Shown piece by piece: positions 27,202 through 34,312 of a DNA stretch of 64,000 nucleotides. The first letter of the stretch is position 1; each line of letters starts with the position of its first letter. The stretch spans positions 310,378-374,377 of the forward strand of contig NZ_MKJU01000025.1 in NCBI RefSeq assembly GCF_001854605.1, in the 5' to 3' direction. The notes under the pieces are model-generated. The model was given only the letters and a program-made list of their open reading frames with translations, was not told where the DNA came from and did no database searches. A program made the position numbers and the translations under genes. Source of the stretch: Pseudoalteromonas amylolytica (lineage in GTDB: Bacteria; Pseudomonadota; Gammaproteobacteria; Enterobacterales; Alteromonadaceae).

Positions 27202-27417
27202 GCTGCTAAATATATCGTCATAGAGTAGACAGCTATTTAATAATATGCAGGTAATGTTAACAAACCTTTCGCGTTGGGCTGCAGTTTAATAAGTTAAATG
27301 TCCTTTACTCAACGCATTGCAGGCTTTACAGCGGTTTACATGTAATATTCAGGGATTTGTGGCAATTGCGCTGTAAAACGTGATACAACAACGCATCATT
27401 TTAGTTAGAGAAGTATT

Positions 27418-28563
27418 ATGTCGTTAATTCTTAAACTTATTGCTGGTATTTTGGTCGGTATTGCCGCCGGTTTCTATCTGCCTATGGCGCTGGTTGAGCT
27501 TTTGTACACTGCTAAAGTTATTATTGGTCAACTCATTAGTTTTACTATCCCTCTGATTATATTGTTTTTTATTGCATCAGGTATAGCGGGGTTACCAAAG
27601 GGATCAGGACACTTACTTGGAAAAACTGTCGGCTTTGCGTATGGCTCGACTGTTATTGCCGGTACACTGGCAGTTATCTTAGTAAATGCCTTTATTCCAT
27701 TTTTTGATGGTGCTTTGAGTTACGAAGCGTCGTCAGCAACTGAGATTGGCAGTTATATCAATGTAGAGATCCCGCCGCTAATGGGAGTAATGACGGCATT
27801 AGCAACGGCTTTTATTTTTGGTATTGGGATCAGCCAGTTAAATTTAACGACATTAAAAGAGGTCACTGATCAGGGCAGAGTTGTAATAGATGGATTATTA
27901 AGTAAAGTGATCATTCCAGCGCTCCCTTTTTATATCGCTGGGGTATTCGCTGAGATGGCGGTTGCGGGTACTGTTGCTGATACGCTAAGCACTTTTGGTA
28001 TTGTGTTGGTTGCGGCCATTGTTATGCACTGGTTGTGGTTGACAGTGTTGTATGTTGGCACAGGCATTCTACTCAAGCGCAGTCCTTTTGAATTAATCAA
28101 GAACATGCTTCCTGCCTATTTTACCGCGATAGGAACCATGTCAAGTGCCGCTACTATTCCAGTGTCACTTAGGTCTAGTAAAGCCAATGGTGTCAAAGAA
28201 GAGGTTGCGAACTTCTCAGTGCCACTATGTGCGACTATTCATCTGTCAGGTTCGACGATTACTATTGTTACCTGTGCTATGGCTGTGATGCTTCTTTCTC
28301 CTTCGATGGCGGTTCCTTCATTAGTACAAATGTTGCCATTTATTTTTATGTTAGGTGTAGTGATGATCGCAGCTCCTGGGGCACCAGGCGGCGCGGTGAT
28401 GTCTGCACTAGGTCTGCTTACATCAATGCTGGGTTTCAACGAAGCAGCGGTGGCGTTGATGATTGCACTGTACTTGGCACAAGATAGTTTTGGCACTGCC
28501 TGTAATGTAACAGGCGACGGTGTGATAGCGCTTTGGGTTAACCGTTTCTCGCAACGCGCATAA
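27418..28563 (+). CDS. dicarboxylate/amino acid:cation symporter (DAACS family)
   Basis: A 381-residue membrane transporter of the SLC1/GltP-like DAACS family, with eight membrane segments plus two hairpins expected. The serine-rich re-entrant loop is GTMSSAATIPVSLRSSK, and the second is in PLCATIHLSGSTITI. The C-terminal substrate site includes ALYLAQDSFGTACNVTGDGVI. It is shorter than E. coli GltP (437). The substrate could be glutamate, aspartate, a dicarboxylate or serine/threonine; sequence alone does not decide. Confidence 0.88.
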   Translation: MSLILKLIAGILVGIAAGFYLPMALVELLYTAKVIIGQLISFTIPLIILFFIASGIAGLPKGSGHLLGKTVGFAYGSTVIAGTLAVILVNAFIPFFDGALSYEASSATEIGSYINVEIPPLMGVMTALATAFIFGIGISQLNLTTLKEVTDQGRVVIDGLLSKVIIPALPFYIAGVFAEMAVAGTVADTLSTFGIVLVAAIVMHWLWLTVLYVGTGILLKRSPFELIKNMLPAYFTAIGTMSSAATIPVSLRSSKANGVKEEVANFSVPLCATIHLSGSTITIVTCAMAVMLLSPSMAVPSLVQMLPFIFMLGVVMIAAPGAPGGAVMSALGLLTSMLGFNEAAVALMIALYLAQDSFGTACNVTGDGVIALWVNRFSQRA

Positions 28564-28584
28564 CCCCACATAATGCACTAAACT

Positions 28585-28610
28585 CAAAGGTGATCTAGAC
28601 GTCACCTTTG
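28585..28610 (+). terminator. DAACS symporter terminator
   Basis: CAAAGGTGA and TCACCTTTG form a perfect 9-bp stem with an 8-base loop, 21 bases after the stop. The T tract is poor (TGTGATTATTTTG). Confidence 0.65.
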
Positions 28611-28741
28611 TGTGATTATTTTGTAAACAGCATGCGTTATTTGCGTGTGAATAATTTATTTATTTATATATTTCTATGGTAATCTGGGCGTGTTGTGATT
28701 TAAAGTCACAGGGGCCGAGGTAACAGTGAGGGGATGTACTA

Positions 28742-29392
28742 TTGATTAACGTGCTTTTAGTTGATGATCATGAACTTGTGAGAACAGGTATTAAACGTAT
28801 ATTGGATGATGTACGTGGTTTTAAAGTGGTCGGAGAGGCTAAAACTGGTGAAGAAGCGGTGGCATTTTGTCGTCAAGGTGAGCCAGACATTGTGTTAATG
28901 GATATGAACATGCCTGGCATTGGTGGATTAGAAGCGACAAAAAAGATATGTCGTTACTGCCCGGATGTTAAGGTGATCGTATTAACCGTTCATTGTGAGG
29001 ATCCTTTCCCTAGTAAGGTGATGCAAATAGGTGCGCACGGTTATTTGACCAAGGGGGCAGGTCCCGACGAGATGATCAATGCAATTCGTGCAGTGAATGC
29101 TGGGCAGCGCTATATAGCGCCAGAAATCGCGCAGCAAATTGCTCTGGCTCAGTTCAGTGGCCGCAACGATGAAAACCCATTTCAATCTCTTTCTGAGCGT
29201 GAACTACAAATCATGCTGATGATCACCAAGGGTGAAAAAGCTCAAGACATTGCAGAGCGTTTGAACTTGAGCTCAAAAACAGTCAATAGTTATCGCTACA
29301 GAATGTTTGAAAAGCTCAACGTAGGCGGCGATGTGGAGTTAACACACCTAGCAATTCGTCATAAAATGATAGACATTGATACCACACATTAA
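28742..29392 (+). CDS. uvrY: response regulator UvrY/GacA
   Basis: The response regulator of the BarA-UvrY (GacS-GacA) system, which in relatives drives CsrB/RsmY-type small RNAs. It has 216 residues. The receiver domain carries the acidic pair Asp8-Asp9, phospho-acceptor Asp54 in VLMDMNMPG, and Lys104 in LTKGAG. A LuxR-type helix-turn-helix (about 150-205; LSERELQIMLMITKGEKAQDIAERLNLSSKTVNSYRYR, in parts) follows. The start codon is TTG, preceded by AGGGG with good spacing, and the protein starts MINVLLVDDHELVR. It leads uvrY-uvrC-pgsA, the same order as in E. coli. Confidence 0.96.
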   Translation: MINVLLVDDHELVRTGIKRILDDVRGFKVVGEAKTGEEAVAFCRQGEPDIVLMDMNMPGIGGLEATKKICRYCPDVKVIVLTVHCEDPFPSKVMQIGAHGYLTKGAGPDEMINAIRAVNAGQRYIAPEIAQQIALAQFSGRNDENPFQSLSERELQIMLMITKGEKAQDIAERLNLSSKTVNSYRYRMFEKLNVGGDVELTHLAIRHKMIDIDTTH

Positions 29393-29404
29393 CCTATCAT
29401 TTAG

Positions 29405-31228
29405 ATGGCTGTATTTGATCACAAAGCGTTTCTCAAAACCTTGAGCACAGAACCTGGTGTTTATCGTATGTACGACGACGAGCATCAGGTTATTTATGTG
29501 GGCAAGGCCAAAAACCTCAAAAAGCGAGTTTCGAGTTATTTTCGGGCCAACATTCCTGATAGCAAGACCCGAGTACTGGTAAGTAATATCTGTAGTATTG
29601 AAGTGACTCTTACCAACACAGAAACCGAAGCACTGCTGCTCGAAAATAACTTAATTAAAAAATACCAACCTAGATACAATATCTTACTTCGAGACGATAA
29701 ATCTTACCCGTATATCTTTCTAAGTGGTCATAAACACCCAAGGTTGGCATTTCACCGTGGCGCGAGAAAGTACAAAGGTGAATATTTCGGTCCTTTCCCA
29801 AGCAGTGCTGCGGTTTCAGAAAGCTTGCGTTTGATGCAAAAGATTTTTCCTGTGCGCCAGTGTGAAGATGCTTACTATCGTGCTAGAAGTCGTCCATGTT
29901 TGCAGTATCAGCTAAAGCGTTGTAGCGCGCCGTGCGTTGGCAAGGTGTCAGATGAAGAGTACCTCGATCAGGTTGATTTGGTTCGTCAGTTTCTAAACGG
30001 TAAATCACAACAGGTCATTGCAAAATTAGTTGCGCGTATGGAAACCGCAAGTATGGCCTTGAATTTTGAATTGGCTGCCAAGTATCGCGATCAAATTGCC
30101 TTACTGAGACAAATGCAGGAACAGCAATCGGTAGCAGGTAACTTCGCAGAAATGGATGTCATAGGCTTTGTACAGCAAAATGGCTTAGTGGCAATACATA
30201 TGTTGATGATCCGAGAGCATAAAGTGTTGGGTACAAAAACTTACTTTCCGAAAGTCCCAAAAGATTCATTGGAGGATGAAATACTCACCTCATTTATTGG
30301 TCAGTATTACCTCAGTGGCGGTACAAATAGCCGTATTGCAAAAGAAATTATTCTACCGTTTACAATACACGCGCAACAGGAACTGGCAGACGCTTTGAGT
30401 GAAGTGGCACAGCGAAAAGTGTTATTCAGAGCACAAGTGCGCTCAGAAAGAGCTCAATATTTGGCGCTGGCAAATAAAAACGCGGCCAATAGCATCGCTG
30501 TAAAACAAAGCGCACAAGATTCTATTAACAAACGCTATGCGCTACTCAAAGAAGCGTTACAAGTGAGTGATATACAAAGAATGGAATGTTTTGATATCAG
30601 TCATACCATGGGTGAAAATACTGTGGCATCGTGTGTGGTGTTTGATTCGCAAGGCCCAAATAACAAAGAGTATCGTCGCTACAACGTCACTGGGATAACA
30701 CCTGGTGATGATTATGCCGCTATGGACTTTGCGCTCAATAAACGATACGCAAAATTGCAGGACGAGACAAAGGTTCCAGACGTTATTTTTATCGATGGTG
30801 GTAAAGGCCAATTGGGCCGAGCTGAAGCTTTTTTTGCTGATTGGCCGTTAGATAAGTTACCATTACTCGTTGGTGTTGCCAAAGGCACAAGTCGTAAACC
30901 TGGTCTAGAAACACTATTAATTGATGGTGGGCGTAGAACGGTTAATTTAGATAGCGATTCACCTGCACTGCATTTAATTCAGCACATCAGGGATGAATCG
31001 CACCGGTTTGCCATTGCAGGGCATCGCAACAAAAGACAAAAACAGCGCACTCAATCCGTTTTGGAAGAAATTGAAGGTGTTGGTCTTAAACGTCGTCAGG
31101 CACTTTTGAAATATTTAGGAGGAATGCAAGGGGTGAAAGCCGCCAGCATCCACCAGTTAAAACAAGTTCCCGGGATCAGCCCTAAAACGGCTGAAAAGAT
31201 ATTTAACCATTTGCATGACAAAGCTTAA
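29405..31228 (+). CDS. uvrC: excinuclease ABC subunit C
   Basis: UvrC makes both incisions in nucleotide excision repair. The 607-residue protein has the N-terminal GIY-YIG nuclease (EPGVYRMYDDEHQVIYVGKAKNLKKRV, in parts; residues about 15-95) for the 3' cut. A Cys-rich region (RPCLQYQLKRCSAPCVG) and a UVR motif near residues 205-240 follow, then the RNase H-like domain for the 5' cut (FDISHTMGENTVASCVVF and IDGGKGQLGRA). Tandem helix-hairpin-helix motifs lie at the C terminus. It starts 12 bases after uvrY and is surely co-transcribed with it. Confidence 0.97.
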   Translation: MAVFDHKAFLKTLSTEPGVYRMYDDEHQVIYVGKAKNLKKRVSSYFRANIPDSKTRVLVSNICSIEVTLTNTETEALLLENNLIKKYQPRYNILLRDDKSYPYIFLSGHKHPRLAFHRGARKYKGEYFGPFPSSAAVSESLRLMQKIFPVRQCEDAYYRARSRPCLQYQLKRCSAPCVGKVSDEEYLDQVDLVRQFLNGKSQQVIAKLVARMETASMALNFELAAKYRDQIALLRQMQEQQSVAGNFAEMDVIGFVQQNGLVAIHMLMIREHKVLGTKTYFPKVPKDSLEDEILTSFIGQYYLSGGTNSRIAKEIILPFTIHAQQELADALSEVAQRKVLFRAQVRSERAQYLALANKNAANSIAVKQSAQDSINKRYALLKEALQVSDIQRMECFDISHTMGENTVASCVVFDSQGPNNKEYRRYNVTGITPGDDYAAMDFALNKRYAKLQDETKVPDVIFIDGGKGQLGRAEAFFADWPLDKLPLLVGVAKGTSRKPGLETLLIDGGRRTVNLDSDSPALHLIQHIRDESHRFAIAGHRNKRQKQRTQSVLEEIEGVGLKRRQALLKYLGGMQGVKAASIHQLKQVPGISPKTAEKIFNHLHDKA

Positions 31229-31270
31229 GCATTCATGCGAACATAAAGAAAAAGACCTCACTAAGTAGTT

Positions 31271-31816
31271 ATGTGGAATATTCCAAACACACTTACAACA
31301 TTTAGGTTGTTACTCATTCCTGTATTTGCAGTTTTGTTTTATTTGCCATACTCATGGGCATTTTTTGCTGCTGCGTTTATCTTTTGGCTCGCCTCTGTGA
31401 CTGATATACTTGATGGCTATTTAGCACGTAAATTAGAGCAATCGACTCCTTTTGGAGCGTTCTTAGACCCAGTTGCTGATAAAGTGATGGTGAGTGTTGC
31501 TCTGGTTATGCTGGCGACCTATTATCAAAATTACTTCGTAACGGCGGCTGCGATTATTATTATCAGTCGCGAGATAGTTATTTCTGCACTAAGAGAGTGG
31601 ATGGCGGAGCTGGGTAAGCGTGATGACGTTGCCGTTTCTTCACTTGGGAAATTTAAAACGGCGGCGCAAATGTTGGCCATTATCGGTTTGATATGGCAAT
31701 ACGCCCCGTGGATGATTCATTTAAGTTATGCGCTACTAGCAATTGCCACCTTCTTAACGGTGACGTCGATGGTCGCTTATTTATATGCTGCAAAAGCAGA
31801 ATTGACTAAATCTTAA
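31271..31816 (+). CDS. pgsA: phosphatidylglycerophosphate synthase
   Basis: A membrane CDP-alcohol phosphotransferase that makes phosphatidylglycerophosphate from CDP-diacylglycerol and glycerol-3-phosphate. The 181-residue length is normal. The catalytic signature D-x2-DG-x2-AR-x8-G-x3-D-x3-D is complete (TDILDGYLARKLEQSTPFGAFLDPVADK, in parts). It begins 42 bases after uvrC and precedes a Gly-Cys-Leu tRNA cluster, the same neighbourhood as E. coli pgsA-glyW-cysT-leuZ. Confidence 0.96.
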   Translation: MWNIPNTLTTFRLLLIPVFAVLFYLPYSWAFFAAAFIFWLASVTDILDGYLARKLEQSTPFGAFLDPVADKVMVSVALVMLATYYQNYFVTAAAIIIISREIVISALREWMAELGKRDDVAVSSLGKFKTAAQMLAIIGLIWQYAPWMIHLSYALLAIATFLTVTSMVAYLYAAKAELTKS

Positions 31817-31887
31817 CTAGATGTGCCTATTAACACATCAGTTTAGATAAATTTTGAACAAACGATTAAAAACATTCATTTTTTATA

Positions 31888-31915
31888 TTGACGCGTTTCG
31901 TAACTTCTGTAGAAT
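31888..31915 (+). promoter_or_regulatory. tRNA operon promoter with GC-rich discriminator
   Basis: TTGACG (31888-31893) and TAGAAT (31910-31915), 16 bases apart, are followed by the GC-rich discriminator GCGTCCG. This is the architecture of stringently controlled stable-RNA promoters. A short hairpin (CGTGTTG with CAGCACG, 31921-31940) would form at the 5' end of the transcript. Confidence 0.8.
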
Positions 31916-31958
31916 GCGTCCGTGTTGAGAGGGCAGCACGCCTTTGAAATTAAAGATT

Positions 31959-32030
31959 GCGAGATTAACTCAGCTGGAATTAGAAAGACGCGACCTAGTG
32001 TTTGATGATTTCAACTGATAAAAAACGCAT
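31959..32030 (+). repeat. truncated tRNA-Gly-like repeat, copy 1
   Basis: A 72-base element whose first 19 bases are a diverged copy of the 5' part of the adjacent tRNA-Gly (GCGAGATTAACTCAGCTGG). A non-tRNA tail with AATTAGAAAGACGCGACCTA and TTTCAACTGAT follows. It lacks an anticodon, the T arm and CCA. Copy 2 at 32353-32423 is nearly identical. Each copy stands just before an intact tRNA-Gly gene. Confidence 0.8.
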
Positions 32031-32037
32031 TGGTAAT

Positions 32038-32113
32038 GCGAGTATAGCTCAGCTGGTAGAGCGCGACCTTGCCAAGGTCGAGGTCACGAGTTCGAACCTC
32101 GTTACTCGCTCCA
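32038..32113 (+). tRNA. tRNA-Gly (GCC), copy 1
   Basis: A 76-base gene with CCA encoded. The acceptor pairs GCGAGTA with TACTCGC. The anticodon arm is ACCTT-GCC-AAGGT and the T arm holds GTTCGAA. It is identical to the three other Gly genes in the cluster. Confidence 0.97.
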
Positions 32114-32128
32114 ATCTTTAATTAAGTC

Positions 32129-32202
32129 GGCGGAATGGCAGAGTGGCTATGCAGCGGATTGCAAATCCGTCTACCTCGGTTCGACTCCGGGTTCCGCCTC
32201 CA
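32129..32202 (+). tRNA. tRNA-Cys (GCA), copy 1
   Basis: A 74-base gene with CCA encoded. The acceptor pairs GGCGGAA with TTCCGCC, and the anticodon loop is GGATT-GCA-AATCC. It differs from copy 2 by one base in the D loop (GGCTATGC versus GGCCATGC). Confidence 0.97.
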
Positions 32203-32237
32203 TATCTCAACACTCCACATGCGAAAGCAAACCCGAT

Positions 32238-32324
32238 GCCCGGGTGGTGGAATTGGTAGACACAAGGGATTTAAAATCCCTCGTTGGTAACAACGTGCCG
32301 GTTCAAGTCCGGCCCCGGGCACCA
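32238..32324 (+). tRNA. tRNA-Leu (TAA), copy 1
   Basis: An 87-base class II tRNA with a long variable arm (CGTTGGTAACAACG) and CCA encoded. The anticodon loop is TTTAAAA, with anticodon TAA. It is separated from tRNA-Cys by a 35-base spacer that recurs exactly in the second Cys-Leu unit. Confidence 0.97.
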
Positions 32325-32352
32325 TTTAGATTAGAGTATTTCTCTGTGAGAT

Positions 32353-32423
32353 GCGAGTATAGCTCAGCTGGAATTAGAAAGACGCGACCTAGCGTTTGAT
32401 ATTTTCAACTGATGAAAGCGCAT
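32353..32423 (+). repeat. truncated tRNA-Gly-like repeat, copy 2
   Basis: A 71-base element whose first 19 bases equal the true tRNA-Gly 5' end (GCGAGTATAGCTCAGCTGG). It then switches to the same AATTAGAAAGACGCGACCTA tail as copy 1. The tail holds a small hairpin (TTTCA-ACTGA-TGAAA). It has no anticodon, T arm or CCA, and is placed eight bases before tRNA-Gly copy 2. Confidence 0.8.
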
Positions 32424-32431
32424 TTCGTGAT

Positions 32432-32507
32432 GCGAGTATAGCTCAGCTGGTAGAGCGCGACCTTGCCAAGGTCGAGGTCACGAGTTCGAACCTCGTTACT
32501 CGCTCCA
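32432..32507 (+). tRNA. tRNA-Gly (GCC), copy 2
   Basis: 76 bases, identical to copy 1, CCA encoded. Confidence 0.97.
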
Positions 32508-32534
32508 ATCTAACGCTTTTGTATAAGGCCCGAT

Positions 32535-32621
32535 GCCCGGGTGGTGGAATTGGTAGACACAAGGGATTTAAAATCCCTCGTTGGTAACAACGTGCCGGTT
32601 CAAGTCCGGCCCCGGGCACCA
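32535..32621 (+). tRNA. tRNA-Leu (TAA), copy 2
   Basis: 87 bases, identical to copy 1. The Cys gene is missing from this unit, so Leu directly follows Gly. Confidence 0.97.
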
Positions 32622-32651
32622 TTTGATTAGAGATAAAAATCTCTTTGAGAT

Positions 32652-32727
32652 GCGAGTATAGCTCAGCTGGTAGAGCGCGACCTTGCCAAGGTCGAGGTCA
32701 CGAGTTCGAACCTCGTTACTCGCTCCA
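32652..32727 (+). tRNA. tRNA-Gly (GCC), copy 3
   Basis: 76 bases, identical to copy 1, CCA encoded. Confidence 0.97.
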
Positions 32728-32757
32728 ATCAAATATCAGGTCCTCTTTTTGAAGTTT

Positions 32758-32833
32758 GCGAGTATAGCTCAGCTGGTAGAGCGCGACCTTGCCAAGGTCG
32801 AGGTCACGAGTTCGAACCTCGTTACTCGCTCCA
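32758..32833 (+). tRNA. tRNA-Gly (GCC), copy 4
   Basis: 76 bases, identical to copy 1. It is separated from copy 3 by only 30 bases. Confidence 0.97.
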
Positions 32834-32848
32834 AACTTTCGATAAGAC

Positions 32849-32922
32849 GGCGGAATGGCAGAGTGGCCATGCAGCGGATTGCAAATCCGTCTACCTCGGT
32901 TCGACTCCGGGTTCCGCCTCCA
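32849..32922 (+). tRNA. tRNA-Cys (GCA), copy 2
   Basis: 74 bases, one D-loop base different from copy 1, CCA encoded. Confidence 0.97.
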
Positions 32923-32957
32923 TATCTCAACACTCCACATGCGAAAGCAAACCCGAT

Positions 32958-33044
32958 GCCCGGGTGGTGGAATTGGTAGACACAAGGGATTTAAAATCCC
33001 TCGTTGGTAACAACGTGCCGGTTCAAGTCCGGCCCCGGGCACCA
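32958..33044 (+). tRNA. tRNA-Leu (TAA), copy 3
   Basis: 87 bases, identical to copies 1 and 2. It is the last gene of the cluster; no clear hairpin terminator follows, only a T-rich stretch (TTTTAAATTTTTTC). Confidence 0.97.
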
Positions 33045-33271
33045 TTTTAAATTTTTTCACCAGCTCTCATGCCACATTTTTATTCTTTGTACTCTCGTGC
33101 TTTTTAGCAACTACTTTCACTGATACTCATAAAGTTAACGTGCCCTCTTGTCTCTTCGAATACGAAACAATTAATGAAATGTAAAAAATGTTGTTTTAAT
33201 GTTTTTTTCATATTCGATTGAATTACTATTTTGGCAGTTTAATTTTCCATCAGACATAAAAAGGATATTTT

Positions 33272-34222
33272 ATGAAATTTAATCTTCAAATCGCCTGTAT
33301 GGGCATAGCAATGCTTATGTTGTGCAGTGTATTTAATGCCTCAGCGCGCCCTAGTATGGAGGTAGATTTAATTCTGCCGTGCCATGGCTGTTCTGACTCT
33401 CAAAAGCGGCAGGTCGCGGCGAATGCAGCCTATACATGGGGACAAAAAATTTATATTGCCGATCGATCGCGTTCAGGTAGTTACACTGTGCAAGAATATC
33501 ACGTGGCGATGGCAGGGCCTGCTATGGCTAGTGGCTCTTCGGTGACACTCAGACGCACTCACTCAGCGTCATCGCCTCTGAGCTCTGAGCTAAAAACAAC
33601 CGATATAAAAACCACCATAGCGATGGACAAAGTCACTGGGAGCTTTCAGTATCAGGAAGCTGATTTTAAGTCCGCTTTTGATGCAGTACGCATGTCAGAC
33701 AGTGTATTTGGTGATTGGCTCGCTGATTATCATGCCCAGAACTTTGCAGATGAATTTAGTGTGATTGACTCAGAGTTCGCGAAGTTTGCCGCCAAGGGTT
33801 TTGGCTTGAGTTTAGGGGTCATTTCCGTTGGGCTGTCTGATAAAGAAATGACTGTGGTATATACTTTTGCGGATGGTACTAAGGTTGAAGCAGATGTAGA
33901 CCTAAGCATGATGTATGCGGACTCAAAGGTAAGAATGCGTTTTAAGAATCTAAAGTTTAAAGATAAAAAAGGCATGTCGATACCGAAAACTAAATTTGGG
34001 TTGGAGCGATATTTTGGCAGAATTGGTACGGACATAGATAGGCTTGAAGAGCGAGGCGAGCCAGAGTCGATTTCAGATCATCTGCGCGAAGTTTTTAGCC
34101 CCAATTACTCAGAATATGACGGTGGTGATGGTAACGGTGGAGGTGCTGGTGGGTTGGGTAAGTTGGCTTGCGTTATCTCAGAGGCACACAAAGTAAAAGT
34201 TGTAACCTGCTACTGGTATTAA
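33272..34222 (+). CDS. unknown exported protein with CxxC motif
   Basis: A 316-residue protein I do not recognise. A clear signal peptide ends near VFNASA (residue about 25). The mature N terminus has a CHGC motif (PCHGCSDSQKRQVAANAA). The middle is helical and charged, with a Lys-rich stretch (FKNLKFKDKKGMS). Near the end a flexible Gly/Asp linker (GGDGNGGGAGGLG) precedes a short tail with two further Cys (ACVISEAHKVKVVTCYWY). Cys pairs at both ends suggest periplasmic disulfides. AAGGA precedes the ATG. It stands alone just after the tRNA cluster, a common place for accessory genes. Confidence 0.75.
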   Translation: MKFNLQIACMGIAMLMLCSVFNASARPSMEVDLILPCHGCSDSQKRQVAANAAYTWGQKIYIADRSRSGSYTVQEYHVAMAGPAMASGSSVTLRRTHSASSPLSSELKTTDIKTTIAMDKVTGSFQYQEADFKSAFDAVRMSDSVFGDWLADYHAQNFADEFSVIDSEFAKFAAKGFGLSLGVISVGLSDKEMTVVYTFADGTKVEADVDLSMMYADSKVRMRFKNLKFKDKKGMSIPKTKFGLERYFGRIGTDIDRLEERGEPESISDHLREVFSPNYSEYDGGDGNGGGAGGLGKLACVISEAHKVKVVTCYWY

Positions 34223-34229
34223 TATTTAG

Positions 34230-34282
34230 TTGAGTATGACTTTAACTCAATGAACGAATCATGCGGTGGTTGCCGCATGATT
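34230..34282 (+). terminator. tandem hairpins after the unknown exported protein
   Basis: TTGAGT with ACTCAA (34230-34250) is followed by a 10-bp stem, AATCATGCGG with CCGCATGATT (34257-34282). No T tract follows, so these may protect the 3' end or act as a weak terminator. Confidence 0.5.
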
Positions 34283-34312
34283 AACAACTTGCCCCAAACG
34301 GGTCAATCACAT

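Noticed and set aside
28694..28710. CRP-like site TGTGA-N7-TCACA before uvrY
   Set aside because: The spacer is seven bases, while CRP requires six; the dyad is more likely a small RNA hairpin.
31959..33044. Repeated units that might look like a CRISPR or other repeat array
   Set aside because: The units are intact tRNA genes and tRNA-derived pieces, of unequal spacing and with no unique spacers or cas genes.
32122..33060. Open frames across the tRNA array on both strands (for example minus-strand frames reading MVPGAGLEPARCYQRG)
   Set aside because: They are translations of tRNA-Leu, tRNA-Cys and tRNA-Gly genes, a well-known source of false proteins. The repeated identical segments follow the tRNA copies.
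33045..33271. Attachment site or integrase remnant after the last tRNA-Leu
   Set aside because: No repeat of the tRNA 3' end and no integrase-like frame nearby in the window.
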